Shown: in pieces, positions 1 through 8,500 of the stretch | Position numbering within the stretch: the stretch's first letter is position 1 | Layout of the letters: each line of letters opens with the position of its first letter | From: Blautia hominis | Lineage (GTDB): Bacteria > Bacillota > Clostridia > Lachnospirales > Lachnospiraceae | Length of the DNA: 64,000 bases | Reading direction: 5' to 3' | Assembly: GCA_002270465.1 (NCBI GenBank) | Contig: NQOF01000010.1 | Coordinates: forward strand, 62,001-126,000 | The notes under the pieces: generated by a model | The model's database searches: none | The model's input: only the letters and a program-made list of their open reading frames with translations | Told to the model about the DNA's origin: nothing | Translations under genes and position numbers: made by a program

Positions 1-1243
1 CAGTGTAAAAATCGGAGGTTTTATTTCCGGAAAGAGAAAAGAACTTGGGATGACACAGCAGCAGCTTGCCGACCGTCTGAATATTTCTTTTCAGGCAGTT
101 TCCAAGTGGGAAAACGGCAGTACATTTCCAAATGTAGAGCTGCTCCCGGAACTTTCCAAGGTCATGGAAGTGACAGTGGATGAACTGCTGGCAGGCTGCG
201 AAAAGGACGGGGAGGAATTGTCATACAGCAAAGCCGGTGTGGACATTGCTTATACGGACACGATCAAAAAAGAGATGGCAAAGCATCTGGAGACAGGGGA
301 CAGAAGAGTCTTAAATGGACTTGGACCTTTTGCTTCCCTCTACGATATTTCTTTTCCGGAGATAAAGAACCCTGTACTGGTGCTGAAATCAGAGGAGCCT
401 GGTTCCAAACAGAAGCTTGCCATGGAATATGGCTATACAGGTTCCATCTGCCATGACATGATCAACCATTTGGTCAATGACATTGTGGTCATGGGGGCAA
501 AGCCCCTTGCTGTGCTGGATACCATTGTTTGCGGAAATGCGGAGAAGGATACCATAGGCGCCCTGGTCAAAGGCGTGTCGGAGGCCTGCCGGGAAAATGA
601 ATGCTCTCTTGTGGGGGGAGAGACCAGCGTGCAGCCCCAGGTGGTGGAAAAGGGCGTGTATGTACTTACGTCCAGCATTGCCGGTATTGTGGAAAAAAAC
701 AGGATCATTGACGGGTCTGCTGCGGGGGAGGGAGATGTGGTGCTGGCTCTGGCATCAAACGGGCTGCATACCAACGGATATTCCCTGGTCCGTATGCTCA
801 TGGACCGGATGCCGGAGATCAAGCTGGAAAAAGTGGAGGGAGAGACATTCATAGAACAGATCATGAAGCCTCATACCCCTTACTATAAAGCCCTGAAAGG
901 GATATTGGGGAAGGACTGCATCCATGGCATGGCCCATATTACAGGCGGCGGAATAGAAGGCAACCTGTGCCGGGTGATTCCGGATGGGTTAAGCGCTGTC
1001 ATAGACCTGGACAAGATCAAGACACTGCCTGTATTCCGTTTTATCAGGCAGTGCGGAAATATCAGTGACAGAGAAATGCTTTCCACATTTAACTGCGGCG
1101 TGGGATTTATAATGGTAGTGCAGGCAGAGGCGGCAGCACAGATCGCTGTCCATATGAACAATTATTGTGAATGCTATGAGATTGGCCGAATCCGGACAGG
1201 GGAACAGAAGGTTGTAATGGAGCACAGACTGAACTGGCAGTGA
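1..1243 (+). CDS. XRE-type HTH fused to AIR synthase (PurM)-like domain, 5' partial
   Basis: The reading frame is open to the left edge. The ATG at 50 lies inside the first helix of the HTH, and the codons before it (VKIGGFISGKRKELG) are typical of an XRE N-terminus, so the true start is outside the window. About 75 residues of XRE DNA-binding domain (QQLADRLNISFQAVSKWENG) are followed by about 330 residues resembling phosphoribosylformylglycinamidine cyclo-ligase: VNDIVVMGAKPL, LVGGET, ALASNGLHTNGYSLVR and HITGGGIEGN are recognisable. The highly conserved PurM motif TDGVGTK is replaced by SEEPGSKQ, so AIR synthase activity is doubtful. The domain may act as a nucleotide- or ligand-sensing module that controls the HTH (inference). 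A strong terminator follows at 1327-1372. Confidence 0.85.
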   Translation, partial: SVKIGGFISGKRKELGMTQQQLADRLNISFQAVSKWENGSTFPNVELLPELSKVMEVTVDELLAGCEKDGEELSYSKAGVDIAYTDTIKKEMAKHLETGDRRVLNGLGPFASLYDISFPEIKNPVLVLKSEEPGSKQKLAMEYGYTGSICHDMINHLVNDIVVMGAKPLAVLDTIVCGNAEKDTIGALVKGVSEACRENECSLVGGETSVQPQVVEKGVYVLTSSIAGIVEKNRIIDGSAAGEGDVVLALASNGLHTNGYSLVRMLMDRMPEIKLEKVEGETFIEQIMKPHTPYYKALKGILGKDCIHGMAHITGGGIEGNLCRVIPDGLSAVIDLDKIKTLPVFRFIRQCGNISDREMLSTFNCGVGFIMVVQAEAAAQIAVHMNNYCECYEIGRIRTGEQKVVMEHRLNWQ

Positions 1244-1326
1244 TATGGCTCGTGTAACTGCCAAAGGAATATTCGGCTGCCGGCTGGGAGTTATGATTAC
1301 TTTGAGATCCATGCAATATGATATAA

Positions 1327-1372
1327 GGCGGACGGTATCCTCCCAAGGGGTTAGGGAGGCCGTCCGCCTTTT
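1327..1372 (+). terminator. Rho-independent terminator
   Basis: A 9-bp stem (GGCGGACGG/CCGTCCGCC) is extended by CCTCCC/GGGAGG around a short loop and is followed by TTTT. It ends the XRE-PurM gene. Confidence 0.85.
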
Positions 1373-1388
1373 CAGATATTGGAATTTT

Positions 1389-1522
1389 GTAACTGTTCAG
1401 TACCCTCACAGTTACAGGCAAAAATCCATGCAGAATCGCCTTTGGCGATGGGATTTTTGCTTGGCCGTGGTACACTTTCTTACGGTCAGCACAGTGAATG
1501 CGCAGACCTACTGAATAGTTAC
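1389..1522 (+). mobile_element. Family A MITE-like element, copy A1
   Basis: 134 bp bounded by GTAACTGTTCAGTA and its inverted copy (13 of 14 positions). The 8 bases on each side (GGAATTTT and GAAATTTT) match at 7 of 8, as expected of a worn target-site duplication. Inside, GCAAAAATCC (1418-1427) pairs with GGATTTTTGC (1451-1460), enclosing a smaller ATCGCC-TTT-GGCGAT hairpin. It has no credible ORF. It sits between the upstream terminator and the 3' end of the convergent SDR gene. Confidence 0.8.
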
Positions 1523-1537
1523 GAAATTTTGTCTTTT

Positions 1538-2539
1538 CTAGATCAGAACGCTGTGGCCTTTCTTTTTCAGCCAGGTTATAGTGTCTGCAATGGTCTGAAA
1601 CAGGTCTCTTGGTTTGAAACCCAGTTCAGAGGTGGCTTTTGTGTGGTCAAAACGGTCATTGCTCTGTAAGGTATACAGAGAGTACCGGGTGTACAGAGGG
1701 CGCCGTTTCCGGATCCGGCAGATAACGCCGATCAGAGGTGCCGCCATTTTTGCCATCCACATGGGGAGGACCGGCAGGCGTCTGCCGCCGCTTAACATTT
1801 TAACCATTCTAAGTACATCTTTTATCTCATAGTGGCGGTTTGAGAGAATGTAACATTCTCCTTTCTTTCCACGTTCCAGGGCTGCCAGGCACCCGTCAGC
1901 TACATCCCGGACATCCACAAAATCGTAACCGCCGTTTACACAGGCCGGAAGGCGTCCTTCGATATAATCTGTGACCATCTGCACCAGATGATTGCCGGAG
2001 GTGTCAAAGGGTCCCAGGATTCCCGACGGATGGACAACCACGGCATCCAGGCCTTTTTGTACAGCATCCAGTACCGCTTTTGTGGCCTCGGCTTTTGTTT
2101 TGGCATAGGCGCCTTCCACCAGATCAGGGGAAAAGTCTGTTGTCTCATGCAGAACTTTCAGCTTATTCTGCTCCGGGATCGCATGTACGGAGCTTACATA
2201 GAGAAGCCTCTTTACTTTGTATTGGAAGCAGAGGGAGATGATATTTTTTGTTCCGTTTACATTAACTTCGTATAATTCCGGTGTGACATTCTCAGCAATG
2301 GAAATCATGCCTGCAGTATGTATGACAGCCAGCTCCCGGCATCCGGCATTTTCAAAAAGGGGCCGCATACTTTCCAGATCTCTTACATCACCGTGGAAAT
2401 ACCGGACACCGGGAATATCCGGTGCGTTTTTTCCGGGAATAAGAAGTCCCCGCACCGTTCGGTTTTGTTTTCTTAACAGGCGGATAATGGTACTGCCCAG
2501 GTGACCGTCCGCTCCTGTGACAAGATATAGTGTTTTCAT
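1538..2539 (-). CDS. NAD(P)-dependent extended SDR (epimerase/dehydratase-like)
   Basis: 333 residues, the usual length for extended short-chain dehydrogenases. TGADGHLG at residues 8-15 is the dinucleotide-binding glycine motif. S117 in YVSS with Y145 and K149 (YAKTK) form the catalytic triad. The family resemblance is to dihydroflavonol-reductase/NAD-epimerase proteins; the substrate cannot be read from sequence. It is transcribed divergently from a TetR-family gene. A palindrome at 2560-2576 lies just upstream of its start, so control by that regulator is likely (inference). Its 3' end lies 15 bp from element A1. Confidence 0.85.
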   Translation of the reverse strand: MKTLYLVTGADGHLGSTIIRLLRKQNRTVRGLLIPGKNAPDIPGVRYFHGDVRDLESMRPLFENAGCRELAVIHTAGMISIAENVTPELYEVNVNGTKNIISLCFQYKVKRLLYVSSVHAIPEQNKLKVLHETTDFSPDLVEGAYAKTKAEATKAVLDAVQKGLDAVVVHPSGILGPFDTSGNHLVQMVTDYIEGRLPACVNGGYDFVDVRDVADGCLAALERGKKGECYILSNRHYEIKDVLRMVKMLSGGRRLPVLPMWMAKMAAPLIGVICRIRKRRPLYTRYSLYTLQSNDRFDHTKATSELGFKPRDLFQTIADTITWLKKKGHSVLI

Positions 2540-2559
2540 AAGGAAACATCTCCTTTTTA

Positions 2560-2576
2560 GATACAGATATTGTATC
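2560..2576. promoter_or_regulatory. Candidate TetR operator
   Basis: GATACA-N5-TGTATC is a perfect 6-bp inverted repeat about 20 bp upstream of the SDR start and 123 bp upstream of the TetR start. Its place in the divergent intergenic region suggests an operator; binding is inferred. Confidence 0.55.
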
Positions 2577-2698
2577 TCTTTCTACTATTTATTATAATGA
2601 GGGGATAACAGGAAAACAATCGGCAGATTTCGGCCATTTGGATAGTTATTGAACAGAATTGGCGAAAGTGTCGGGTATGATAATAAGGAGGTCTTTCT

Positions 2699-3280
2699 AT
2701 GGGAAAATCAGGTGACCAGCGGACCAGAATAACGAAACAGCTTATCAGAAATGCATTTATGGATCTTCTCAGCAGGAAACCCATACAAAGTATTTCCATC
2801 AGAGAATTGTGTGGGATCGCCGGTATAAACAGGGGTACATTTTACACACATTATAAAGATATCTATGATCTGCTGGAGCAGATTGAGGAGGAGATGACCA
2901 GAGAGATTGAAAAAGCGTTGGAACCGCTTCTGTCAGAGGGAAATAAGGAACTGACCCCACTGAAGATCACTACGGAAATTTTCCGCTGCCTAAAGGAAAA
3001 CGCGGATTTATGCACTGTGACTTTGGGGGATTACGGGGATAAATCCTTTGCGGTACGGCTGCTCAGTCTGGGACGGGAGAAATGCGTGGAAGCTTATTCC
3101 CGGTTCTTTGCTCTGGCCACACCTAAGGAAATAGAGTATTTCTATGCATTTGCAAGTGCGGGGTGTATCGGCCTTTTGGAGGAATGGCTCAGAGAGGGCA
3201 TGGTGACAGGGGCAGAGGAGATCGCGGCCATGGCTGAAGATATGATGATGTATGGGGTTGGATGCCTGAAAAAAAGATAA
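2699..3280 (+). CDS. TetR/AcrR family transcriptional regulator
   Basis: 193 residues. An N-terminal TetR HTH occupies residues about 10-55 (LIRNAFMDLL, SIRELCGIAGINRGTFYTHY). The C-terminal half resembles the TetR_C_8 ligand/dimer domain found in DhaS-like regulators. The AGGAGG at 2686-2691 supports the ATG at 2699. It is divergent from the SDR gene and probably represses it. A terminator follows at 3293-3320. Confidence 0.88.
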   Translation: MGKSGDQRTRITKQLIRNAFMDLLSRKPIQSISIRELCGIAGINRGTFYTHYKDIYDLLEQIEEEMTREIEKALEPLLSEGNKELTPLKITTEIFRCLKENADLCTVTLGDYGDKSFAVRLLSLGREKCVEAYSRFFALATPKEIEYFYAFASAGCIGLLEEWLREGMVTGAEEIAAMAEDMMMYGVGCLKKR

Positions 3281-3292
3281 TGTGTTAAGGAG

Positions 3293-3320
3293 GAGATTGT
3301 ACACGGTGCAGTCTCTTTTT
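3293..3320 (+). terminator. Terminator after the TetR gene
   Basis: GAGATTG pairs with CAGTCTC (one G-T wobble) around a 9-base loop and is followed by TTTTT. Confidence 0.6.
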
Positions 3321-3339
3321 GTATGAATTACAGTACAAT

Positions 3340-3365
3340 TTTACAACTGTCTTGTCAGATGTAAA
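3340..3365 (+). promoter_or_regulatory. NiaR-type operator overlapping the nadA promoter
   Basis: A 26-bp imperfect palindrome has half-sites TTTACAACTGTC and GTCAGATGTAAA, matching at 10 of 12 positions. It overlaps the -35 hexamer TTGTCA (3352-3357), which is 17 bp from a perfect TATAAT (3375-3380). The position, plus niaR at the end of the same operon, points to repression by NiaR when niacin is present (inference from family knowledge). Confidence 0.7.
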
Positions 3366-3380
3366 GGAAAGTTGTATAAT
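3352..3380 (+). promoter_or_regulatory. SigA-type promoter of nadABC-niaR
   Basis: TTGTCA, 17-bp spacer, TATAAT, located 34 bp upstream of the GTG start of nadA. Confidence 0.75.
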
Positions 3381-3413
3381 GTTAAAAATTCGTAAAATTG
3401 AGGAGGAGAAACC

Positions 3414-4322
3414 GTGGATTCCATTTATCGGGAAATCGAGGAACTGAAGAAAGAGAAGGACGCAGTGATCCTTGCCCATTACTATGTGCCGGGAGAGGTG
3501 CAGGCATGTGCAGATTATATTGGAGATTCTTTTTATCTGAGCAAGATTGCCACAAAGCTGGAAGCCAGCACCCTGGTTTTTGCCGGTGTGACCTTCATGG
3601 GGGAGAGTGCAAAAATACTGAATCCAGAGAAGACCGTACTTATGCCGGATACCACAGCAGATTGCCCTATGGCCCATATGGCGGATGTTCATAAGATTGA
3701 AAAAATGAGAGAAGAATATGAAGACCTGGCAGTTGTCTGCTATATCAATTCCAGTGCTGCGTTAAAGACATATTCGGATGTATGTGTGACTTCCTCCAAT
3801 GCAGTGGAGATTGTAAAGAAGCTGCCTAACAAAAATATCTTTTTTATTCCGGATGAAAACCTGGGAAGTTATGTGGCGAAGCAGGTACCGGAAAAAAATG
3901 TGATTCTCAATGACGGTTACTGCTATGTACATAAAGAAGTGAAGAAGGAGCAGGTGGAGGAAATGAAACGCCTGCATCCAGGTGTGGAGTTTTTAGTGCA
4001 TCCTGAGTGCACCAAGGAAGTTCTGGAGCTTGCAGATTATATCGGCAGCACATCAGGTATCATTGATTATGCCACAAAGAGTGAAAGAAAGGAATTTATG
4101 ATCGGAACAGAGAACGGCGTACTGTATGAACTGCAGCAGAAGAACCCGGACAAGAAGTTCTATACCGTTCCCGGCGGACAGACCTGCGCTTCCATGAAAA
4201 AAGTGACGCTGGAAAAGGTCCGTGACTGCCTGAAATATAATAAAGGAGAGGTAAGCGTGGATGACAGCCTCCGAAGCCGGGCAAATGTGCCTTTGAACCG
4301 GATGCTGGAGACTGCAAAGTAG
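3414..4322 (+). CDS. nadA: Quinolinate synthase A
   Basis: Condenses iminoaspartate with dihydroxyacetone phosphate to quinolinate, the second step of de novo NAD synthesis. 302 residues, a normal length for the short NadA class. The three cysteines expected to hold the [4Fe-4S] cluster are C84 (ADCPMAH), C170 (DGYCY) and C258 (GGQTCAS). The start is GTG at 3414, preceded by GAGGAGGAG; no ATG fits better. It is first in nadA-nadB-nadC-niaR, behind a promoter with an apparent NiaR operator. Confidence 0.97.
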   Translation: MDSIYREIEELKKEKDAVILAHYYVPGEVQACADYIGDSFYLSKIATKLEASTLVFAGVTFMGESAKILNPEKTVLMPDTTADCPMAHMADVHKIEKMREEYEDLAVVCYINSSAALKTYSDVCVTSSNAVEIVKKLPNKNIFFIPDENLGSYVAKQVPEKNVILNDGYCYVHKEVKKEQVEEMKRLHPGVEFLVHPECTKEVLELADYIGSTSGIIDYATKSERKEFMIGTENGVLYELQQKNPDKKFYTVPGGQTCASMKKVTLEKVRDCLKYNKGEVSVDDSLRSRANVPLNRMLETAK

Positions 4323-4385
4323 ATGGAACCTGCACGTTCCTTTAAGGAGGGGCAGGCTGCGGAAGGAAAGAAGGTTTAGGAGAAA

Positions 4386-5699
4386 ATGGAAAGAAAAAAA
4401 ACAGATATCGTGATCGTTGGTACAGGTGTTGCGGGGCTGTTTGCAGCGCTTCATCTGCCAAAAGAGAAACAGATTCTGATGCTGACAAAGGATGACCTGG
4501 AGAACAGCGATTCTTTTCTGGCGCAGGGGGGCATCTGTGTCCTGCGGGATGAAAAGGACTATGATCTGTTCATGGAGGATACCCTGAAGGCCGGGCATTA
4601 CGAGAACCGGAGGGAATCCGTGGATGTGATGATCCGTTCCTCCAGAGAGGTGATCGAGGAACTAATCGCCTGTGGTGTGGATTTTAACCGCAGGGAAGGA
4701 GAGCTTGCCTATACCAGGGAAGGGGCCCATTCCCAGCCCAGGATCTTGTATCACAAGGATATCACAGGAAAAGAGATCACCACCAGACTGCTGGAGGCTG
4801 TTCAGAAACTCCCCAATGTAAAAATTTTGACACAGACAACGATGATTGATATACTGGAGGAGAACAACCGGTGTTATGGTATTGTGGCCCGGAAAGAGGA
4901 CGGCAGTGTGTTTGGAGTCACTGCCCAGGACACGATCTGGGCTTGCGGGGGGATCGGCGGACTTTATGAGCATTCCACCAATTTCCCACACTTGACCGGT
5001 GACGCCCTGGCAATTGCACTGAAACATGATATCGAGCTGGAGCATCCGGATTACGTGCAGATTCACCCTACAACCTTATATTCCAGGAAACCGGGGCGCC
5101 GATTCCTTATATCCGAATCCGTGCGCGGGGAAGGTGCCAGATTGTACAATGCCAATATGGAACGTTTTGCCAATGAGGTTCTGCCTCGGGATGTCCTTGC
5201 GGACGCGATCCACAGACAGATGGAAATAGATCACAAGCCTTATGTGTGGCTGGACATGCGCCCTCTTGGGGAAGATGAGATCATGTCACATTTTCCGAAT
5301 ATTTTTGAACGGTGCCTGGAGGAAGGGTACGATGTGAGGAAAGAGTGCATTCCTGTGGTGCCTGCACAGCATTATTTTATGGGCGGCGTGAAAGTGGACC
5401 TGGACAGCAGGACCACGATGGAAAATCTCTACGCAGCAGGAGAGACAAGCTGTAACGGTGTTCACGGGGCCAACCGTCTGGCCAGTAATTCCCTGCTGGA
5501 AAGTCTGGTATTCGCAAAACGTGCAGCTCTGCGTATTTCTGCCCGTGAAGCGCAGGAAAATGGAGAGATGTGCCAGGAAAGGGCAGCTATGCTTCTGACA
5601 AAAGCAGAGAGAGAAGGTTTTCCAAGGCAGGAAGAGCTTCAGAGAATGTATGGCGAGAGTGTTTTGAAAGAAATCGAAAGGGTGAAAAAAGCGGGATGA
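4386..5699 (+). CDS. nadB: L-aspartate oxidase
   Basis: FAD-dependent oxidation of L-aspartate to iminoaspartate, which feeds NadA. 437 residues: an N-terminal Rossmann FAD motif (VIVGTGVAGLFAA, near residue 10), LAQGGI, and the C-terminal FAD contact HGANRLASNSLLESLVF. It is shorter than the roughly 540-residue enterobacterial enzyme, mostly through a reduced C-terminal helical region. The gene ends in ATGA overlap with nadC, which indicates translational coupling. Confidence 0.96.
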   Translation: MERKKTDIVIVGTGVAGLFAALHLPKEKQILMLTKDDLENSDSFLAQGGICVLRDEKDYDLFMEDTLKAGHYENRRESVDVMIRSSREVIEELIACGVDFNRREGELAYTREGAHSQPRILYHKDITGKEITTRLLEAVQKLPNVKILTQTTMIDILEENNRCYGIVARKEDGSVFGVTAQDTIWACGGIGGLYEHSTNFPHLTGDALAIALKHDIELEHPDYVQIHPTTLYSRKPGRRFLISESVRGEGARLYNANMERFANEVLPRDVLADAIHRQMEIDHKPYVWLDMRPLGEDEIMSHFPNIFERCLEEGYDVRKECIPVVPAQHYFMGGVKVDLDSRTTMENLYAAGETSCNGVHGANRLASNSLLESLVFAKRAALRISAREAQENGEMCQERAAMLLTKAEREGFPRQEELQRMYGESVLKEIERVKKAG

Positions 5700-6553
5700 A
5701 TCAGATTACAATGAAATTAAATGCAGACCATCTTATTATGCAGGCTCTGCAGGAGGATATCACAAGTGAGGATATTACCACCAATGCGGTGATGCGGGAA
5801 GCGTGTCCGGGCGAGGTACAGCTTATCTGTAAACAGGACGGAGTGGTTGCCGGACTTGATGTTTTTAAACGAGTATTTGAGCTGCTGGATGAAAAGACAG
5901 AAGTGGAATTCTATGTAAAAGACGGAGAACGGGTGAAGAGCGGCCAGCTTATGGCAACACTGCACGGGGATATCCGTGTGCTTCTCTCCGGGGAACGTGT
6001 GGCTTTGAACTATCTGCAGAGAATGAGCGGAATTGCCAGCTACACAAGACAGATTGCTGATCTGCTTGCGGGAAGCAAGACAAAGCTCCTTGATACCAGA
6101 AAGACAACACCGAATATGCGTGTCTTTGAAAAATATGCAGTCAAAGTAGGCGGCGGCTATAATCACAGATACAATCTGTCTGATGGGATTTTATTAAAGG
6201 ACAATCATATCGGGGCAGCAGGGAGTGTGAGAAAAGCCGTGGAGATGGCAAAGGAGTATGCTCCTTTTGTGCGTAAGATCGAGGTGGAAGTAGAGGATCT
6301 GGATATGGTGAAGGAGGCCGTGGAAGCAGGGGCTGATATCATCATGCTTGACAATATGACCCCGGAGATGATGAAGGAAGCGATCCGGATCATTGACGGA
6401 AAAGCGGAAACCGAGTGTTCCGGCAATGTGACTAGGGAAAATGTGGAGCGGCTGGTATCTATCGGTGTGGATTATATTTCCAGCGGGGCCTTGACCCATT
6501 CCGCGCCGATCCTGGATATTTCTTTGAAAAATCTGCATCCCGTGTCCTGTTAA
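5696..6553 (+). CDS. nadC: Nicotinate-nucleotide pyrophosphorylase (carboxylating)
   Basis: Converts quinolinate and PRPP to nicotinate mononucleotide, CO2 and PPi. The start is the ATG at 5696, overlapping the nadB stop by 4 bp; an in-frame ATG at 5570 lies inside nadB and would add 42 residues that do not belong to the family. The resulting 285 residues are the normal size. LNYLQRMSGIAS, DTRKTTPNMR and HRYNLSDGILLKDNHI are substrate-binding signatures. SSGALTHSAPILDISL closes the barrel. Confidence 0.96.
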   Translation: MNQITMKLNADHLIMQALQEDITSEDITTNAVMREACPGEVQLICKQDGVVAGLDVFKRVFELLDEKTEVEFYVKDGERVKSGQLMATLHGDIRVLLSGERVALNYLQRMSGIASYTRQIADLLAGSKTKLLDTRKTTPNMRVFEKYAVKVGGGYNHRYNLSDGILLKDNHIGAAGSVRKAVEMAKEYAPFVRKIEVEVEDLDMVKEAVEAGADIIMLDNMTPEMMKEAIRIIDGKAETECSGNVTRENVERLVSIGVDYISSGALTHSAPILDISLKNLHPVSC

Positions 6554-6648
6554 GCCGACCAGTGCTGCCCGGGAGTATGGAATCAGAGGATGTGGAAAAG
6601 ATATAGGATAAGCACCGCAAAAGGACAGTGAGAAAGGATTAGTGGAGG

Positions 6649-7173
6649 ATGAACGGCGAAAAACGCAGACAGGAAATTTTAGGATATATCAGGCGCAGCC
6701 CGGAACCTGTTTCCGGCACAAAGCTGGCACAGCGGTTCCAGGTCAGCCGCCAGGTGATCGTGCAGGATATTGCACTTTTACGGGCGCAGAATCAGGATAT
6801 TCTTTCCACACACCGGGGTTATGTATTTCACGCACCGGTGTTTGCGAGCCGTGTGTTTTATGTATGCCATAAGGACAGTGAGATTTTGGAAGAGCTGAAT
6901 TTGATCGTAGACTGCGGAGGCAAGGTGGAGGATGTGTTCATATGCCATGAGGTTTACGGCCAGCTTCGGGCTGAGCTGTCTGTTGACTCCAGAAAAAAAG
7001 CTGCAGAGTTTGTAAAAGGCATTCAGGGCGGAAAATCCAGCCCTTTGAAGAACATAACATCCGGCTATCATTATCACACGGTTCTAGCGGACAGTGAGCA
7101 GACTCTGGACGAGATAGGGGCAGAACTTATGAAACGCGGTTTTCTGGCTAAGGCGGGAACCAAAATATCATAA
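6649..7173 (+). CDS. niaR: Niacin-responsive repressor NiaR (HTH_11 plus 3H domain)
   Basis: 174 residues. An N-terminal winged HTH (residues 1-60, ILGYIRRSPEPVSGTKLAQRF, SRQVIVQDIALLRA) precedes a 3H ligand domain with conserved histidines in YVCHKD, FICHEVYG and SGYHYHT. Known NiaR proteins bind nicotinate and repress NAD synthesis or niacin uptake. As the last gene of the nad operon it probably controls its own transcription through the palindrome at 3340-3365. The start ATG at 6649 follows GTGGAGG. A second in-frame-shifted ATG upstream gives only a shadow frame. Confidence 0.93.
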   Translation: MNGEKRRQEILGYIRRSPEPVSGTKLAQRFQVSRQVIVQDIALLRAQNQDILSTHRGYVFHAPVFASRVFYVCHKDSEILEELNLIVDCGGKVEDVFICHEVYGQLRAELSVDSRKKAAEFVKGIQGGKSSPLKNITSGYHYHTVLADSEQTLDEIGAELMKRGFLAKAGTKIS

Positions 7174-7203
7174 CCGGGAATACAGGTAAAGGGGCAGAGA
7201 GAT

Positions 7204-7707
7204 ATGCGCGAACAGCTCACTGAGAGTGATGTAAAGAAAATTCAGGAGGAGATCGAATACCGGAAGCTGGTGGTCAGAAAAGAAGCCATAGAGGCTGTGA
7301 AAGAGGCCAGGGCTCAGGGGGACCTGAGTGAAAATTTTGAATACTATGCGGCAAAAAAAGATAAGAACAAGAACGAGAGCCGTATCCGGTATCTGGAAAG
7401 AATGCTGAAGACCGCTGCCATTGTGAAGGATAATTCCGGAAATGACCAGGTGGGAATCAACAATGTGGTGGAAATTTTCTATGAGGAGGATGACGAGACA
7501 GAGACATACAAACTGGTAACGTCCATCCGAGGCAACTCTCTTGACAATAAGATCAGTATAGAATCGCCTCTTGGAAAAGCCATCCGGGGTCACCGGGAGG
7601 GAGACCGGGTCATGGTGAAGGTCAATGACACGGTAAGTTATCCGGTGGTGATCAAATCTATTGTAAAGACAACAGAAGACGAGGATGACCAGATCAGGAG
7701 TTTTTAA
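7204..7707 (+). CDS. GreA/GreB-family transcription elongation factor
   Basis: 167 residues. An N-terminal coiled coil (residues about 5-80) carries the acidic tip motif GDLSENFEYYAAKK, which reaches into the RNA polymerase secondary channel to stimulate cleavage of backtracked RNA. The C-terminal FKBP-like part contains SPLGKAIRGHREGDRVMV. The N-terminus lacks the usual GYEKLKEEL motif of housekeeping GreA, so this may be a paralogue; I leave the symbol open. It is 30 bp after niaR and ends at a strong terminator. Confidence 0.85.
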   Translation: MREQLTESDVKKIQEEIEYRKLVVRKEAIEAVKEARAQGDLSENFEYYAAKKDKNKNESRIRYLERMLKTAAIVKDNSGNDQVGINNVVEIFYEEDDETETYKLVTSIRGNSLDNKISIESPLGKAIRGHREGDRVMVKVNDTVSYPVVIKSIVKTTEDEDDQIRSF

Positions 7708-7740
7708 GGCTGGCCGGCCAATTTGGGGCCGGCCTTTTTC
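7708..7740 (+). terminator. Rho-independent terminator of the greA-like gene
   Basis: GGCCGGCC (7712-7719) pairs with GGCCGGCC (7727-7734) over a short loop, followed by TTTTT. The inverted form could also serve the convergent small gene. Confidence 0.88.
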
Positions 7741-8036
7741 TAACCCGTAATGATAAACCAGACGATCAACAGGATCCCTATCACCAGGGAAGCGATACCG
7801 ACCTGCATATATGGTTTTTCTTCATACTGCGTATGCTGATAAAACATTTCAAAGGCAAGGGCGAAAAATAAGATGGATAAACTACCGATCCAGGCGGAAT
7901 TGCCTTTGATAAGACATATAATTGTAAAGATCTGGGTTACTGTGGCAACATATTCAAGCGCATAACTTTTTGACTGTGTCTCGATCATTTTATCACGTTC
8001 GTCCTTAATGGGACGCGGTCTTGGTGTTTTTCTCAT
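7740..8036 (-). CDS. Small membrane protein of an XRE-linked operon
   Basis: 98 residues, probably three transmembrane helices (about 28-46, 49-65 and 78-97) after a basic N-terminus with the motif KDERDKMIETQSKSYALEY. The motif DERD plus a small helix bundle recalls uncharacterised DUF6442-type proteins, but I am not certain of the family. It is third in an operon behind an XRE regulator and another membrane protein that shares the DERD motif. No function can be assigned. Confidence 0.7.
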   Translation of the reverse strand: MRKTPRPRPIKDERDKMIETQSKSYALEYVATVTQIFTIICLIKGNSAWIGSLSILFFALAFEMFYQHTQYEEKPYMQVGIASLVIGILLIVWFIITG

Positions 8037-8086
8037 AAAATCGTTCCTTCCTATTATTTTATTTGGCTCCCTTCGGTGACGTATAC

Positions 8087-8500
8087 CTATTCGTTTTTTT
8101 CAAAATAGATATTAATGCACAGAAAAGCAATAAAAATGAAAACGGTAACCGCACAAAGAGTCATGGAGATAATTAGAAAAGAGGATGCTTTCCATGCACT
8201 ATAAGCGATCAGAAATAGAAATGTAAAAGTGCATAAAACATAATTAGTAATTTTTAATAATAGATGGCTGGTTCTCATGGTCAGATACAGATCTCTTTCG
8301 TCAGCAGTATCTTCCAGTTCTTCTAAAATCCCTTTTTTAGTAAAAGCGTTATTCAAATTCGTTAATGAGAATACGATCAGGAGTATGGATGAGATAAAAA
8401 ACCTCTGTTCTTTTGAAATAACATAAAAGATGATACTTGCCATACCCAGTAAAAAAGTTATGATACCTGCAGCAAATCCACGCCTATTCTTTATCTTCAT
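8087..8500 (-). CDS. Membrane protein of an XRE-linked operon
   Basis: 137 residues with four predicted helices (about 12-30, 33-50, 83-105 and 108-131). Between the second and third helices lies LEELEDTADERDLYLTMRTSHLLLK, similar in placement to the DERD segment of the following gene product. It overlaps the preceding XRE gene by 17 bp, so translation is probably coupled. I do not recognise a named family. Confidence 0.7.
   Translation of the reverse strand: MKIKNRRGFAAGIITFLLGMASIIFYVISKEQRFFISSILLIVFSLTNLNNAFTKKGILEELEDTADERDLYLTMRTSHLLLKITNYVLCTFTFLFLIAYSAWKASSFLIISMTLCAVTVFIFIAFLCINIYFEKNE

Noticed and set aside
433-864. 143-codon minus-strand frame inside the XRE-PurM gene
   Set aside because: Ser/Thr-rich complement of a clear coding frame with no domain.
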